Shown here one piece after another: positions 16,796 to 24,717 of a stretch of DNA of 60,292 nt. The notes below the pieces were generated by a model that saw only the letters and a list, made by a program, of their open reading frames with translations, had not been told where the DNA came from and made no database searches. Within the stretch, counting starts at the first letter, position 1, and every line of letters begins with the position of its first letter. Both the position numbers and the translations under genes were made by a program. This stretch comes from Bradyrhizobium sp. AUGA SZCCT0158 (GTDB taxonomy: Bacteria; Pseudomonadota; Alphaproteobacteria; Rhizobiales; Xanthobacteraceae), in contig NZ_JAFCME010000033.1 in NCBI RefSeq assembly GCF_018130065.1, positions 1 to 60,292 of the forward strand. Direction: 5' to 3'.

Positions 16796-17527
16796 GTGAA
16801 TTACAATTGGAACTGGAGCATCTTCTTCGAACCGGCCCCGGGCGGGACCGGCACCTATTTCGATATGCTGCTGTCGGGGCTGTGGCTGACCATCCAGACC
16901 GGGATCTTCGCCTGGATCATCGCGCTGATATTCGGCTCGATCGTCGGCGTGTTGCGGACGCTGCCATCGAAGACCGCCTACTGGATCGGCTTCGCCTGGG
17001 TCGAATTCTTCCGCAACATGCCGCTTCTGGTGCAGCTTTTCCTCTGGTTCTTCGTGCTGCCGGAACTGCTGCCGCGGAGCTGGGGGCTGTGGCTGAAGCA
17101 GATGCCTAACGCGCCGTTCTATACCGCGGCGATCGGGGTCGGCCTGTTCATGTCGGCGCGCGTCGCCGTGCAACTGGCCGCCGGCATCGCCTCGCTGCCG
17201 CGCGGACAAAAACAGGCCGCGACTGCGCTCGGGCTGACGACGTTTCAAGGTTATCGCTACGTATTGCTGCCGATTGCATTTCGAATCATCATGCCGCCGC
17301 TGACCTCGGAGTTCCTCAACACCATCAAGAACACGGCGGTCGCGATCACCATCGGCCTGATCGAGCTGACCGGCCAGGCGCGATCGATGCAGGAATTCTC
17401 GTTCCAGGTGTTCGAGGCTTTCACCGCCGCGACCGTGATGTATCTCTTGATCAACATCGTCGTCGTCACCGGCATGCGCTTCCTCGAACGCAGCCTGGCG
17501 ATCCCCGGCTATATCACGGGGAAATAG
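16796..17527 (+). CDS. gltJ: Amino-acid ABC transporter permease, GltJ type
   Basis: This 243-residue inner-membrane permease of the polar amino-acid (HisM/GltJ) class has about five membrane segments. The coupling-helix EAA-like stretch AAGIASLPRGQKQAATALGLT, near residues 125-145, contacts the ATPase. GTG at 16796 is the start; the conserved NYNWNWSIFFEPAPGG begins immediately. The stop is 3 bp from gltK. Confidence 0.93.
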   Translation: MNYNWNWSIFFEPAPGGTGTYFDMLLSGLWLTIQTGIFAWIIALIFGSIVGVLRTLPSKTAYWIGFAWVEFFRNMPLLVQLFLWFFVLPELLPRSWGLWLKQMPNAPFYTAAIGVGLFMSARVAVQLAAGIASLPRGQKQAATALGLTTFQGYRYVLLPIAFRIIMPPLTSEFLNTIKNTAVAITIGLIELTGQARSMQEFSFQVFEAFTAATVMYLLINIVVVTGMRFLERSLAIPGYITGK

Positions 17528-17530
17528 CGC

Positions 17531-18223
17531 ATGTTCGCCAGTTTCGATTTCGACGTCATCCGCCGTTCGCTCGGCTACCTGTTTCTCGACGGCATGGCGT
17601 TTACGCTGACCCTGACCGCGCTCTCTGCGCTCGGCGGGATCATCTTCGGTACGCTGATCGCGCTGATGCGGCTGTCCGGTTTCAAGGTGCTCGGCCGGAT
17701 CGCCGGGCTTTACGTCGACTTCATGCGGTCACTGCCGCTGGTGCTGGTGATCTTCTGGTTCTATTTTCTGGTGCCCTATCTCGGGCAATGGCTGACCGGC
17801 GCGTCGCGTCCGATCAGCGTCGGCGCCTTCACCTCCGCGCTCGTCACCTTCATCATGTTCGAGGCGGCGTATTTTTCCGAGATCATGCGCGCCGGCATCC
17901 AGTCGATCTCCAAGGGCCAGCCTGCCGCAGCCAATGCGCTCGGCATGACCTACGCCCAGACCATGCGCTACGTCGTGCTGCCGCAGGCGTTCCGCAACAT
18001 GTTGCCGGTGCTGCTGACCCAGACCATCGTGCTGTTCCAGGACACTTCGCTGGTCTACGTGCTGTCGATGCCGGATTTCCTCGGCGCTGCGAGCAAGGTT
18101 GCGCAGCGCGACGGCCGGCTGGTCGAGATGTACCTGTTCGCGGCGGTGGTCTATTTCACGATTTCCTGCGTCGCCTCGTTTGGCGTCCGGCGCCTGCAGG
18201 CGCGTATCAGTATTGTTCGTTAG
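17531..18223 (+). CDS. gltK: Amino-acid ABC transporter permease, GltK type
   Basis: The second permease subunit has 230 residues, with the N-terminal DFDVIRRSLGYLF and the EAA-type loop AGIQSISKGQPAAANALGM that docks on the ATP-binding subunit. It pairs with GltJ as a heterodimer. It begins 3 bp after gltJ and ends 9 bp before gltL. Confidence 0.93.
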   Translation: MFASFDFDVIRRSLGYLFLDGMAFTLTLTALSALGGIIFGTLIALMRLSGFKVLGRIAGLYVDFMRSLPLVLVIFWFYFLVPYLGQWLTGASRPISVGAFTSALVTFIMFEAAYFSEIMRAGIQSISKGQPAAANALGMTYAQTMRYVVLPQAFRNMLPVLLTQTIVLFQDTSLVYVLSMPDFLGAASKVAQRDGRLVEMYLFAAVVYFTISCVASFGVRRLQARISIVR

Positions 18224-18232
18224 GGAACGCGC

Positions 18233-18964
18233 ATGATCGAGATCAATCACGTCAGTAAATGGTACGGGTCGACCTTCCAGGCGCTGAAGGACTGCACGAC
18301 CAAGGTCGCCAAGGGCGAAGTGGTCGTGGTGTGCGGCCCGTCGGGCTCGGGCAAGTCGACGCTGATCAAATGCGTCAACGCGCTGGAGCCGATCCAGGAG
18401 GGCGACATCATCCTCGACGGCATCAAGGTCAATGATCCGAAGACCGACCTGCCCAAGCTGCGCGCCCGCGTCGGCATGGTGTTCCAGCATTTTGAACTGT
18501 TCCCGCACCTGAAGATCATCGAGAATCTGTGCCTGGCGCAGGAGAAGGTACTGGGCCGGTCCCACGACGAGGCGATGGCCAAGGCCGCCAAGCTGCTCGA
18601 CCGCGTCGGATTGAAGGTTCATGCCAACAAATACCCGGCCGAACTGTCCGGCGGACAGCAGCAGCGCGTGGCGATTGCACGCGCGCTGGCGATGGATCCG
18701 ATCGCCATGCTGTTCGACGAGCCGACCTCGGCGCTCGACCCCGAAATGATCAGCGAAGTGCTCGACGTGATGGTCGATCTGGCCCGCGAGGGCATGACCA
18801 TGATGGTCGTGACCCACGAAATGGGCTTTGCCCGCAAGGTGGCGCATCGCGTGATCTTCATGGACCAGGGCGAGATCGTCGAGGATGCGCTGAAGGACGA
18901 CTTCTTCGGCAAGCCGCGCAGCGACCGCGCGCAGAAATTTTTGTCGAAGATTCTGTCGCATTAA
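18233..18964 (+). CDS. gltL: Amino-acid ABC transporter ATP-binding protein, GltL type
   Basis: The 243-residue ATPase has complete motifs: Walker A GPSGSGKST (35-43), Q-loop in VFQHFELFPH, signature LSGGQQQR, Walker B MLFDEPTSALD and switch histidine in VVTHEMG. It energises import with GltI, GltJ and GltK. It is the last gene of the transporter operon, followed by a strong palindrome. Confidence 0.95.
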   Translation: MIEINHVSKWYGSTFQALKDCTTKVAKGEVVVVCGPSGSGKSTLIKCVNALEPIQEGDIILDGIKVNDPKTDLPKLRARVGMVFQHFELFPHLKIIENLCLAQEKVLGRSHDEAMAKAAKLLDRVGLKVHANKYPAELSGGQQQRVAIARALAMDPIAMLFDEPTSALDPEMISEVLDVMVDLAREGMTMMVVTHEMGFARKVAHRVIFMDQGEIVEDALKDDFFGKPRSDRAQKFLSKILSH

Positions 18965-18971
18965 GCCTGAC

Positions 18972-19070
18972 CGTCATTCCGGGGCGCGCGAAGCGCGAGC
19001 CCGAAATCCATAACCACGATCGGGAGTATGGATTCCGGGCTCGCGCCAAAGGGCGCGCCCCGGAATGACG
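18972..19070. repeat. Long palindromic repeat downstream of the transporter operon
   Basis: The arms CGTCATTCCGGGGCGCGC and its complement enclose a second pairing segment (GAGCCCG-AATCCATA with TATGGATTCCGGGCTC). The whole 99 bp folds into one hairpin and probably ends transcription. Confidence 0.8.
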
Positions 19071-19144
19071 TTGAGGGTTTATCCGCATTAGCAATTTGCG
19101 TATATGAGTCCTCAATCCCTCTTCGCGCTCTCAGGAGACTCCGC

Positions 19145-20002
19145 TTGGAACAGATCGCCTACGTCAACGGTTCATTCGTGCCCATGGCCGACGCCAAGGT
19201 GTCGATTCTCGACCGCGGATTCCTGTTCGCCGATGGCATCTATGAGGTCGCGGCCGTGCTCGACGGCAAGCTGATCGACAATGCCTCGCATTTGGCGCGG
19301 CTGGAGCGTTCGGTCGGCGAGATCGAGCTGGCGCTGCCGGAGACCATCGAACGGATTCAGGAGATCCAGAAGGAACTGGTGTCGCGCAACAATCTCGTCA
19401 ACGGCATGGTCTATCTGGAAGTGACACGTGGCGCCGACACCGGCCGCGATTTTGCGTTTCCAAAGGGCGTCAAGCCGACGCTGGTCATGTTTACCTCCGT
19501 GAAAGACATCATCAACGCACCGTCGGCCAAGACCGGCATTGCCGTCATCACCGTGCCCGATCTGCGCTGGACCCGCCGCGACATCAAGAGCGTGGCGCTG
19601 CTGGCGCAGGTGCTGGCCAAGCAGGCGGCGGCCGCGGCCGGCGCCGGCGAAGCCTGGATGATCGAGGACGGCAAGGTCACCGAGGGCGGCTCGTCTTCAG
19701 CGTTCATCCTGACGCAGGACGATGTGCTGGTGACGCGGCAGAACGGCAGCGAGATCTTGCCGGGCTGCACCCGCAAGGCGGTGGTCAAGCTGGCCGAAGA
19801 ACGCCAGCTCCGGATCGAGGAGCGCGCCTTTACGGTGGAAGAAGCGCTGGCCGCGAAGGAAGCTTTCATCACCAGCGCCTCCGTGTTCGTGCAGGCGGTG
19901 GTATCGATCGACGGCAAGAAAGTCGCGACCGGCAAGCCCGGCCCGATGACCGATCGGCTGCGCGAAATCTATGTCGAGTTCGCCAAGGCGACCGCGGTTT
20001 AG
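19145..20002 (+). CDS. dat: D-amino-acid aminotransferase (fold-type IV PLP enzyme)
   Basis: The 285-residue class-IV aminotransferase has the D-AAT signature VSILDRGFLFADGIYEV (19-35). The Schiff-base lysine K148 lies in RRDIKSVALLAQVLAKQAA, and the PLP-binding stretch is VTEGGSSSAFI. It exchanges amino groups between D-amino acids and 2-oxo acids. It can be told from branched-chain aminotransferases by the RRDIKS motif, although 4-amino-4-deoxychorismate lyase shares the fold. A TTG start at 19145 is preferred because AGGAG lies 8 nt upstream and the conserved N-terminus (EQIAYVNGSFVP) begins there. It follows the ABC transporter and DadA-like genes. Confidence 0.88.
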   Translation: MEQIAYVNGSFVPMADAKVSILDRGFLFADGIYEVAAVLDGKLIDNASHLARLERSVGEIELALPETIERIQEIQKELVSRNNLVNGMVYLEVTRGADTGRDFAFPKGVKPTLVMFTSVKDIINAPSAKTGIAVITVPDLRWTRRDIKSVALLAQVLAKQAAAAAGAGEAWMIEDGKVTEGGSSSAFILTQDDVLVTRQNGSEILPGCTRKAVVKLAEERQLRIEERAFTVEEALAAKEAFITSASVFVQAVVSIDGKKVATGKPGPMTDRLREIYVEFAKATAV

Positions 20003-20097
20003 GCGCTACCGGTCTTCGGCTTCAATATCGATGTGGGGCGCCGCCAGGTTTATGGGTATGCGGCCCTGATCGACCACGAACTTTGGTGGATGCGAAC

Positions 20098-21081
20098 ATG
20101 AGAATTCGGCGCCACACGAAAAGCCTTGTTGCGTTGCTCGCGCTAGTCGCGGTTTCCGTCGCGTCGAGCGCGAAGGCCTTCGCAGCCTATCCTGACCGGA
20201 CCATCAGGATCGTCGTGCCGTTTGCACCGGGCGGCGGCACTGACGTGATCGCGCGGACGCTGGCGCAGGAGATGGCAAAAGATCTTGGCGCTTCCATCAT
20301 CATCGAGAACAAGCCGGGCGCGGGCACCATCATCGGCACGCAGTCGGTCGCGGCCAGCGCGCCTGACGGTTACACGCTGTTGATGGCAACCTTTGCCAAC
20401 GCGGTCAATCCAAGCCTGAACGCGAAGCTGCCTTACGATGCGCATAAGGATTTTGCGGCGGTTGCGTTGATCGCGCGTTCCTTCAACCTCGTCGTGGTCA
20501 ATCCGGCGTCGCCGATCAAATCGATTGCCGACCTGATTGCGGTGGCCAAGGCCGAGCCCAATAAATTGTCGTACGGAACCTATGGCACCGGCACCTCGGC
20601 GCATCTGGCCGGCGAACTGTTCAAGCACATGGCCAAGGTCAACCTGACCGCCGTGCCGTACAAGGGCGCGGCGCCCGCGATCACCGACCTGCTCGGCGGA
20701 CAGATCCAGGTGATCTTCACCACAGTCGCCAGCGCCGCCTCGCTGGTCGCGGCCGGCCAGTTGCGCGCAATCGCGGTGACGTCGGCCGAGCGCTCGCCGG
20801 CCTTCCCGGAATTGCCGACGGTGTCGGAAGCCGGCGTTCCCGGCTACGCGGCCGAGGCCTGGTATGGCGTGTACGCGCCCGCCAAAACTCCGCCTGACAT
20901 CATCGGCCTCCTGAACAAATCGGCCGCCAAGGCCGTCCAGTCGGAGGCATTCAAGAAGCTCGGCGTCAACGAAGGGCTTGTCATGGTGGCGGAGCCGCCC
21001 GAAGCACTCGACCGCTATTTCAGCGTCGAGGAAACGCGCTGGCGCAAGGTGATTCAGGACGCCGGGATCAAGATCGAGTAG
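20098..21081 (+). CDS. Orphan Bug/TctC-family solute-binding protein
   Basis: The 327-residue periplasmic protein has a signal peptide (MRIRRHTKSLVALLALVAVS, cut near AFA-AYP). It carries the family marks YPDRTIRIVVPFAPGGGTDV, IENKPGAGTIIGT, APDGYT and VPYKGAAPAITDLLGGQ. No tctAB genes adjoin it, so it either shares another transporter or serves as a sensor. ATG 20098 with GGTGGA 7 nt upstream is preferred over a TTG at 20083. It converges on the FAH-family gene with a 5-bp gap. Confidence 0.92.
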   Translation: MRIRRHTKSLVALLALVAVSVASSAKAFAAYPDRTIRIVVPFAPGGGTDVIARTLAQEMAKDLGASIIIENKPGAGTIIGTQSVAASAPDGYTLLMATFANAVNPSLNAKLPYDAHKDFAAVALIARSFNLVVVNPASPIKSIADLIAVAKAEPNKLSYGTYGTGTSAHLAGELFKHMAKVNLTAVPYKGAAPAITDLLGGQIQVIFTTVASAASLVAAGQLRAIAVTSAERSPAFPELPTVSEAGVPGYAAEAWYGVYAPAKTPPDIIGLLNKSAAKAVQSEAFKKLGVNEGLVMVAEPPEALDRYFSVEETRWRKVIQDAGIKIE

Positions 21082-21086
21082 GCGCG

Positions 21087-21872
21087 CTAACGTTTATCCG
21101 CCACGAACCTGTTGCGCAGGGTGCCGATGCCGGTGATGTCGATCTCGACCACGTCGCCGGCCTTCAGATCCGGCGAGGCGCCGTCGGTGCCCATCCAGAT
21201 CACGTCGCCCGGCCACAGCGTGAAATATTTCGTCAGCTCGACGATGAACGGCACGATGCTGAAGATCATCTCGTTGGTGCGGAAGCGGCCGGTTTCCTTG
21301 CCGTTGACCCGGATCGCGGTCTCCATCCGGTCGAGGTCGACGTCGGTTTCGATCCAGGGCCCCATCGGCTTGAAGGTGTCGGCGTTCTTGGATCGCCACA
21401 GCGAGCGATCGGCCTTCTGCCAGGTGCGTTCGCTGACGTCGTTGCCGATGGTGTAGCCGAACACGCAGGACATCGCGTCGGCTTCGGTCAGGTGTTTTGC
21501 CTTCTTGCCGATGACGACGACCAGTTCTCCTTCGTAGTGGATTTTCTCGGTCGCGGTTGCCGGGATCACCACGTCTTCATCATGGGCGATCAGGGCGTTC
21601 TGCGCGCGGTAGCCGATCTCGGGACGATCAGGCACGTTCGGAACCGTGCCGGCCTTGTCGGCGGCTTCCTTCAGATGCTTCAGATAGTTCAGCCCGACGC
21701 AATAGAACGTGCGCGGGATCAGCGGCAGTTCGATCTTCACTTCGCTGAGTGCATGGGTTTGCGCGCCGCGCTGCCATTCGCCGAAGGGGTCGCCGCTGAC
21801 TGATACGACCTTGTCGCCCTCGACGAGGCCCCAGGATGTGTTGCCGGCGGCGGTGAATTTGAGCCAACGCAT
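21087..21872 (-). CDS. Fumarylacetoacetate hydrolase-family protein
   Basis: The 261-residue enzyme has the FAH C-terminal fold. Metal ligands appear as E114 and E116 (HYEGELVVVIG) and D145 (TIGNDVSERT), with the family stretch FYCVGLNYLKHLKEA upstream and GDVIWMGTDGAS downstream. Members hydrolyse or decarboxylate 2-oxo acids, or act as hydratases, in aromatic degradation. It ends a three-gene operon with an LLM monooxygenase and an Ldh-type dehydrogenase. Confidence 0.9.
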   Translation of the reverse strand: MRWLKFTAAGNTSWGLVEGDKVVSVSGDPFGEWQRGAQTHALSEVKIELPLIPRTFYCVGLNYLKHLKEAADKAGTVPNVPDRPEIGYRAQNALIAHDEDVVIPATATEKIHYEGELVVVIGKKAKHLTEADAMSCVFGYTIGNDVSERTWQKADRSLWRSKNADTFKPMGPWIETDVDLDRMETAIRVNGKETGRFRTNEMIFSIVPFIVELTKYFTLWPGDVIWMGTDGASPDLKAGDVVEIDITGIGTLRNRFVADKR

Positions 21873-21887
21873 GAAGTGTCCTTTGTT

Positions 21888-23255
21888 TTATTCGGCTGCG
21901 GCCTGAGGCCTGGTTTTCCAGGCGCCGGCTTTGGTGCGCGGCAGGCCGAGATTCTCGCGCAACGTCTTGCCGGCATAATCCTTGTGAAACAGGCCGCGGC
22001 GCTGCAATTCCGGCACGATATGCTTGACGAAGTCGGCGTATGAGCCGGGCACGATGGTGGCCGCGATGACAAAGCCGTCGCAGCCGCGCTCGACGAACAT
22101 CTCCTCCAACTTGTCCGCAATCTCCTTCGGGCCGCCCACGATCGCGTCCTGCACCTGGCCGCGGCCGGAGAAGGTGACGAAGTCGCGCGCGCTGGGATTG
22201 GCCTTGCCTGAATTCTTGAGCACGCCGTCGCGAATGCCCAGGATGCCCTGCATGCTCTTGAGCTCTTCTGTTGTCAGGGGCTCGTCGAGCGGCTTGGAGG
22301 CGAAGTCGTAATTCAAGGCTTCCGCGAGCAGCGACAGCGCGTCGATCTGCAGCGGCAGCTTGTTGATGACCGCCATCTTGTCCTCGGCCTCGCTCCTGGT
22401 CGCGCCGCAGACGGGTGTGGTGAGGTTGCAGAGGAACATCTGGTCGGGATCGCGGCCGGCCTTCGCCGCTTCGTTGCGGACCGCGGCATAGCCCTCCTTG
22501 GCGGCGGCCACGTTGCGCGCGGCGGTGAAAATCACCTCGCCCCATCGTCCCGCAAAGCGCTGGCCGCGGCCGGACGCGCCGGCCTGGATGATGACGGGAT
22601 GGCCCTGCGCCGAGCGCGGCACGGTGAATGGACCGCGCGACTTGAAGAATTGGCCCTTGTGGTCGAGCCGCCTGACCTTGGCCGGATCGGCGAAGCGGCC
22701 GCTGTTCTTGTCCATGATCAGCGAGCCGTCTTCCCAGGTGTCCCAATGGCCGAGCACGACTTCCATGAATTCGTCGGCGCGGTCGTAGCGGTAGTCATGC
22801 TCGAGATGGGCATCCTTGCCCATGTTGTGAGCCTCGCCGTCATTGAGCGAGGTGACGACGTTCCACCCCGCGCGTCCGCCTGTCATCAAATCGAGCGTGG
22901 CGAAGCGGCGCGCGACGTCGAACGGCTCGAAATAGGTGGTCGAGCAGGTCGAGGCCAATCCGAGTTTCTCGGTGACCATGCCCATCGTGGTCAGCACCAC
23001 GATCGGATCCATCTTCACGCAGCGGATGCCGTATTCGACCGTGTGGGCGTGGTCGTTGCCGTAGCGGTCCGGCATCGCCAGGCGATCGTCGAAGAACGCC
23101 ATGTGGAATTTACCGGCTTCCAGAATCCGGGCGATCTCCTGATAGTAATCGGCCGACATCGAATCGTCGCGCGATTCCGGGTGCCGCCACGAACTCGGCA
23201 AATTGGTGCAGTTCTGCGCCTGCAGGAAGCCGACCATCGCCATTTGCCGTGTCAT
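21888..23255 (-). CDS. FMN-dependent monooxygenase, NtaA/DszA type (LLM class), second copy
   Basis: The 455-residue luciferase-fold monooxygenase has the branch marks MAFFDDRLAMPDRYGNDHAH, ATLDLMTGGRAGWNVVTSLN, HPVIIQAGASGRGQRFAGRWG and GGPKEIADKLEEMF. It uses FMNH2 and oxygen to cleave C-N or C-S bonds. It is clearly diverged from the copy at 4352-5740, for example in the insert around residues 110-130 and in the C-terminus, so they are not recent duplicates. It lies 15 bp before the FAH-family gene and 31 bp after the Ldh-type gene; the operon probably degrades one imported compound. Confidence 0.9.
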   Translation of the reverse strand: MTRQMAMVGFLQAQNCTNLPSSWRHPESRDDSMSADYYQEIARILEAGKFHMAFFDDRLAMPDRYGNDHAHTVEYGIRCVKMDPIVVLTTMGMVTEKLGLASTCSTTYFEPFDVARRFATLDLMTGGRAGWNVVTSLNDGEAHNMGKDAHLEHDYRYDRADEFMEVVLGHWDTWEDGSLIMDKNSGRFADPAKVRRLDHKGQFFKSRGPFTVPRSAQGHPVIIQAGASGRGQRFAGRWGEVIFTAARNVAAAKEGYAAVRNEAAKAGRDPDQMFLCNLTTPVCGATRSEAEDKMAVINKLPLQIDALSLLAEALNYDFASKPLDEPLTTEELKSMQGILGIRDGVLKNSGKANPSARDFVTFSGRGQVQDAIVGGPKEIADKLEEMFVERGCDGFVIAATIVPGSYADFVKHIVPELQRRGLFHKDYAGKTLRENLGLPRTKAGAWKTRPQAAAE

Positions 23256-23286
23256 ATCGTTCTCCCTGTATCGGCCAAGCGTCGCT

Positions 23287-24339
23287 TCATGTCAGATCGA
23301 GTTCGGCTGCGAGCTTGTACTCGCCGGCCAGCGCGCGCAATTTGTCCCAGGTCGCGTCCTCGATTTCGATGCCGGAAACCTTGCGCTGCTGCTCGCGGAT
23401 ATACTCGACCTCACCCGGATAGAACACGCCGGTGGAACCTTCGGACGTTGGCGTCTCTTTCAGATAGCGCGCGAATTCGGCGACTTCCTTCTTGAAATCC
23501 TTCAGCGGGCGGAACGCCGCGACGTTGAACACCGCCATGAAGCATCCGTCATTGTGGCGGCCGGTCGGCTCGACGCCGAAGCCCAGCCCGGTGAGCAGCC
23601 CGCACAACACCTCGACCATCGCGGCAAGGCCGCTGCCCTTGTAACCCTCGCTGCCGCCGAGCGGCAGCAGGGCGCCGCCCTTCCTGTACTCCCTGGGGTC
23701 GGTGGTGTGCCGTCCCTCGGCATCGACGATCCAACCCTTCGGGATTTCCTCGTTGCGCGACACGGCCAGCGCAATCTTGCCAGCGGCGACGGCGGAGGTT
23801 GCCATGTCAAGATAAAACGGCGCGTCGAGATCAGAGGGAACGGCAATCGAGATCGGGTTGGTGCCGAGCCGTGCCTCGCGGCCGCCGAAGGGCGCCACGA
23901 TCTTCGGCGAGCGGCCGGAGTCGGCGGTCGCAATGCCGATCATGCCCTCCTGCATCGCCATCAATGGATAGGCGGCGAGCCGACCGACATGGCTTTGGCG
24001 AAACACCGTGCAGGCGGCGACGTTCGCGGTCTTCGCCTTCTCGATCGTCAGCGCCATCGCCTTGGCGTTGATGTGAAACCCAAAACCCCAGTGGCCGTCG
24101 ATCACGGTCGTGGTCGGCGATTCCTGCACGATGGTCCACTTCGCTCCGGGCACGATGTGGCCGGCCTTGACGCGGTCGATATAGGTCGGGATCGCGATGA
24201 TACCGTGGGAATCGTGGCCGGCGAGGTTCGCGTTGACGCAGCCGACAGCGACCGCTTTGGCTTCCTCGTCCGATGCGCCGACAGCCCTGAGCAGTGCCGC
24301 GCCGATGCGTGTGAGACGGTCGGCCTGGACGATCGGCAT
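23287..24339 (-). CDS. Ldh-family NAD(P)-dependent oxidoreductase (malate/L-lactate dehydrogenase type 2)
   Basis: The 350-residue protein of the YlbC/ComC/LdhA type-2 family has an active-site histidine in LAGHDSHGI (40-48), GRLGTNP-like EARLGTNPISIAVPS, the family stretch DMATSAVAAGKI, and GSEGYKGSGLAAMVEVLCGLL. It oxidises 2-hydroxy acids or reduces imino/oxo acids with NAD(P). It is the first gene of a minus-strand operon leading to the monooxygenase and FAH-family genes; which step it catalyses is unknown. Confidence 0.9.
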   Translation of the reverse strand: MPIVQADRLTRIGAALLRAVGASDEEAKAVAVGCVNANLAGHDSHGIIAIPTYIDRVKAGHIVPGAKWTIVQESPTTTVIDGHWGFGFHINAKAMALTIEKAKTANVAACTVFRQSHVGRLAAYPLMAMQEGMIGIATADSGRSPKIVAPFGGREARLGTNPISIAVPSDLDAPFYLDMATSAVAAGKIALAVSRNEEIPKGWIVDAEGRHTTDPREYRKGGALLPLGGSEGYKGSGLAAMVEVLCGLLTGLGFGVEPTGRHNDGCFMAVFNVAAFRPLKDFKKEVAEFARYLKETPTSEGSTGVFYPGEVEYIREQQRKVSGIEIEDATWDKLRALAGEYKLAAELDLT

Positions 24340-24717
24340 GGGTTTTCCTCATCGAATGCCCGCGAGCAGCGGGTCTTGCTTGTTGTTGTCGAAGCATGGT
24401 CTCAAAGCGGTGGCATGAGAGCAAGGGCAGAATGTCCGTACCGGCATGCCCGTGAGGCGGGCTCGCGCGGTTCGGATTTCATCTGACGAAAATTGGCTAC
24501 CGTCGCAGAGGGCGTTACTCGCGGACGCGCCGTCGCTCTCATGGCTGACAAATCGTGAACGGAACCGTAGTTCTTCGGAGAACGGGCTTGCGATGTTGGG
24601 CGGTCATTTACTCTGAATCGCAACTTCCGGCCGCCAATAACGACCATTTAGGCGTCTTTCGCGCATAAATTTCCGTGGGGCAGCAGGCCCGTATTGTCTG
24701 CTGGGAGCTCGAGAGCC
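24340..24717. other. 378-bp gap with no recognised gene
   Basis: This is the divergent region between the Ldh operon and the GGDEF/EAL gene. No open frame with coding character, no clear palindrome and no recognisable RNA was found. It must hold both promoters. Confidence 0.5.
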
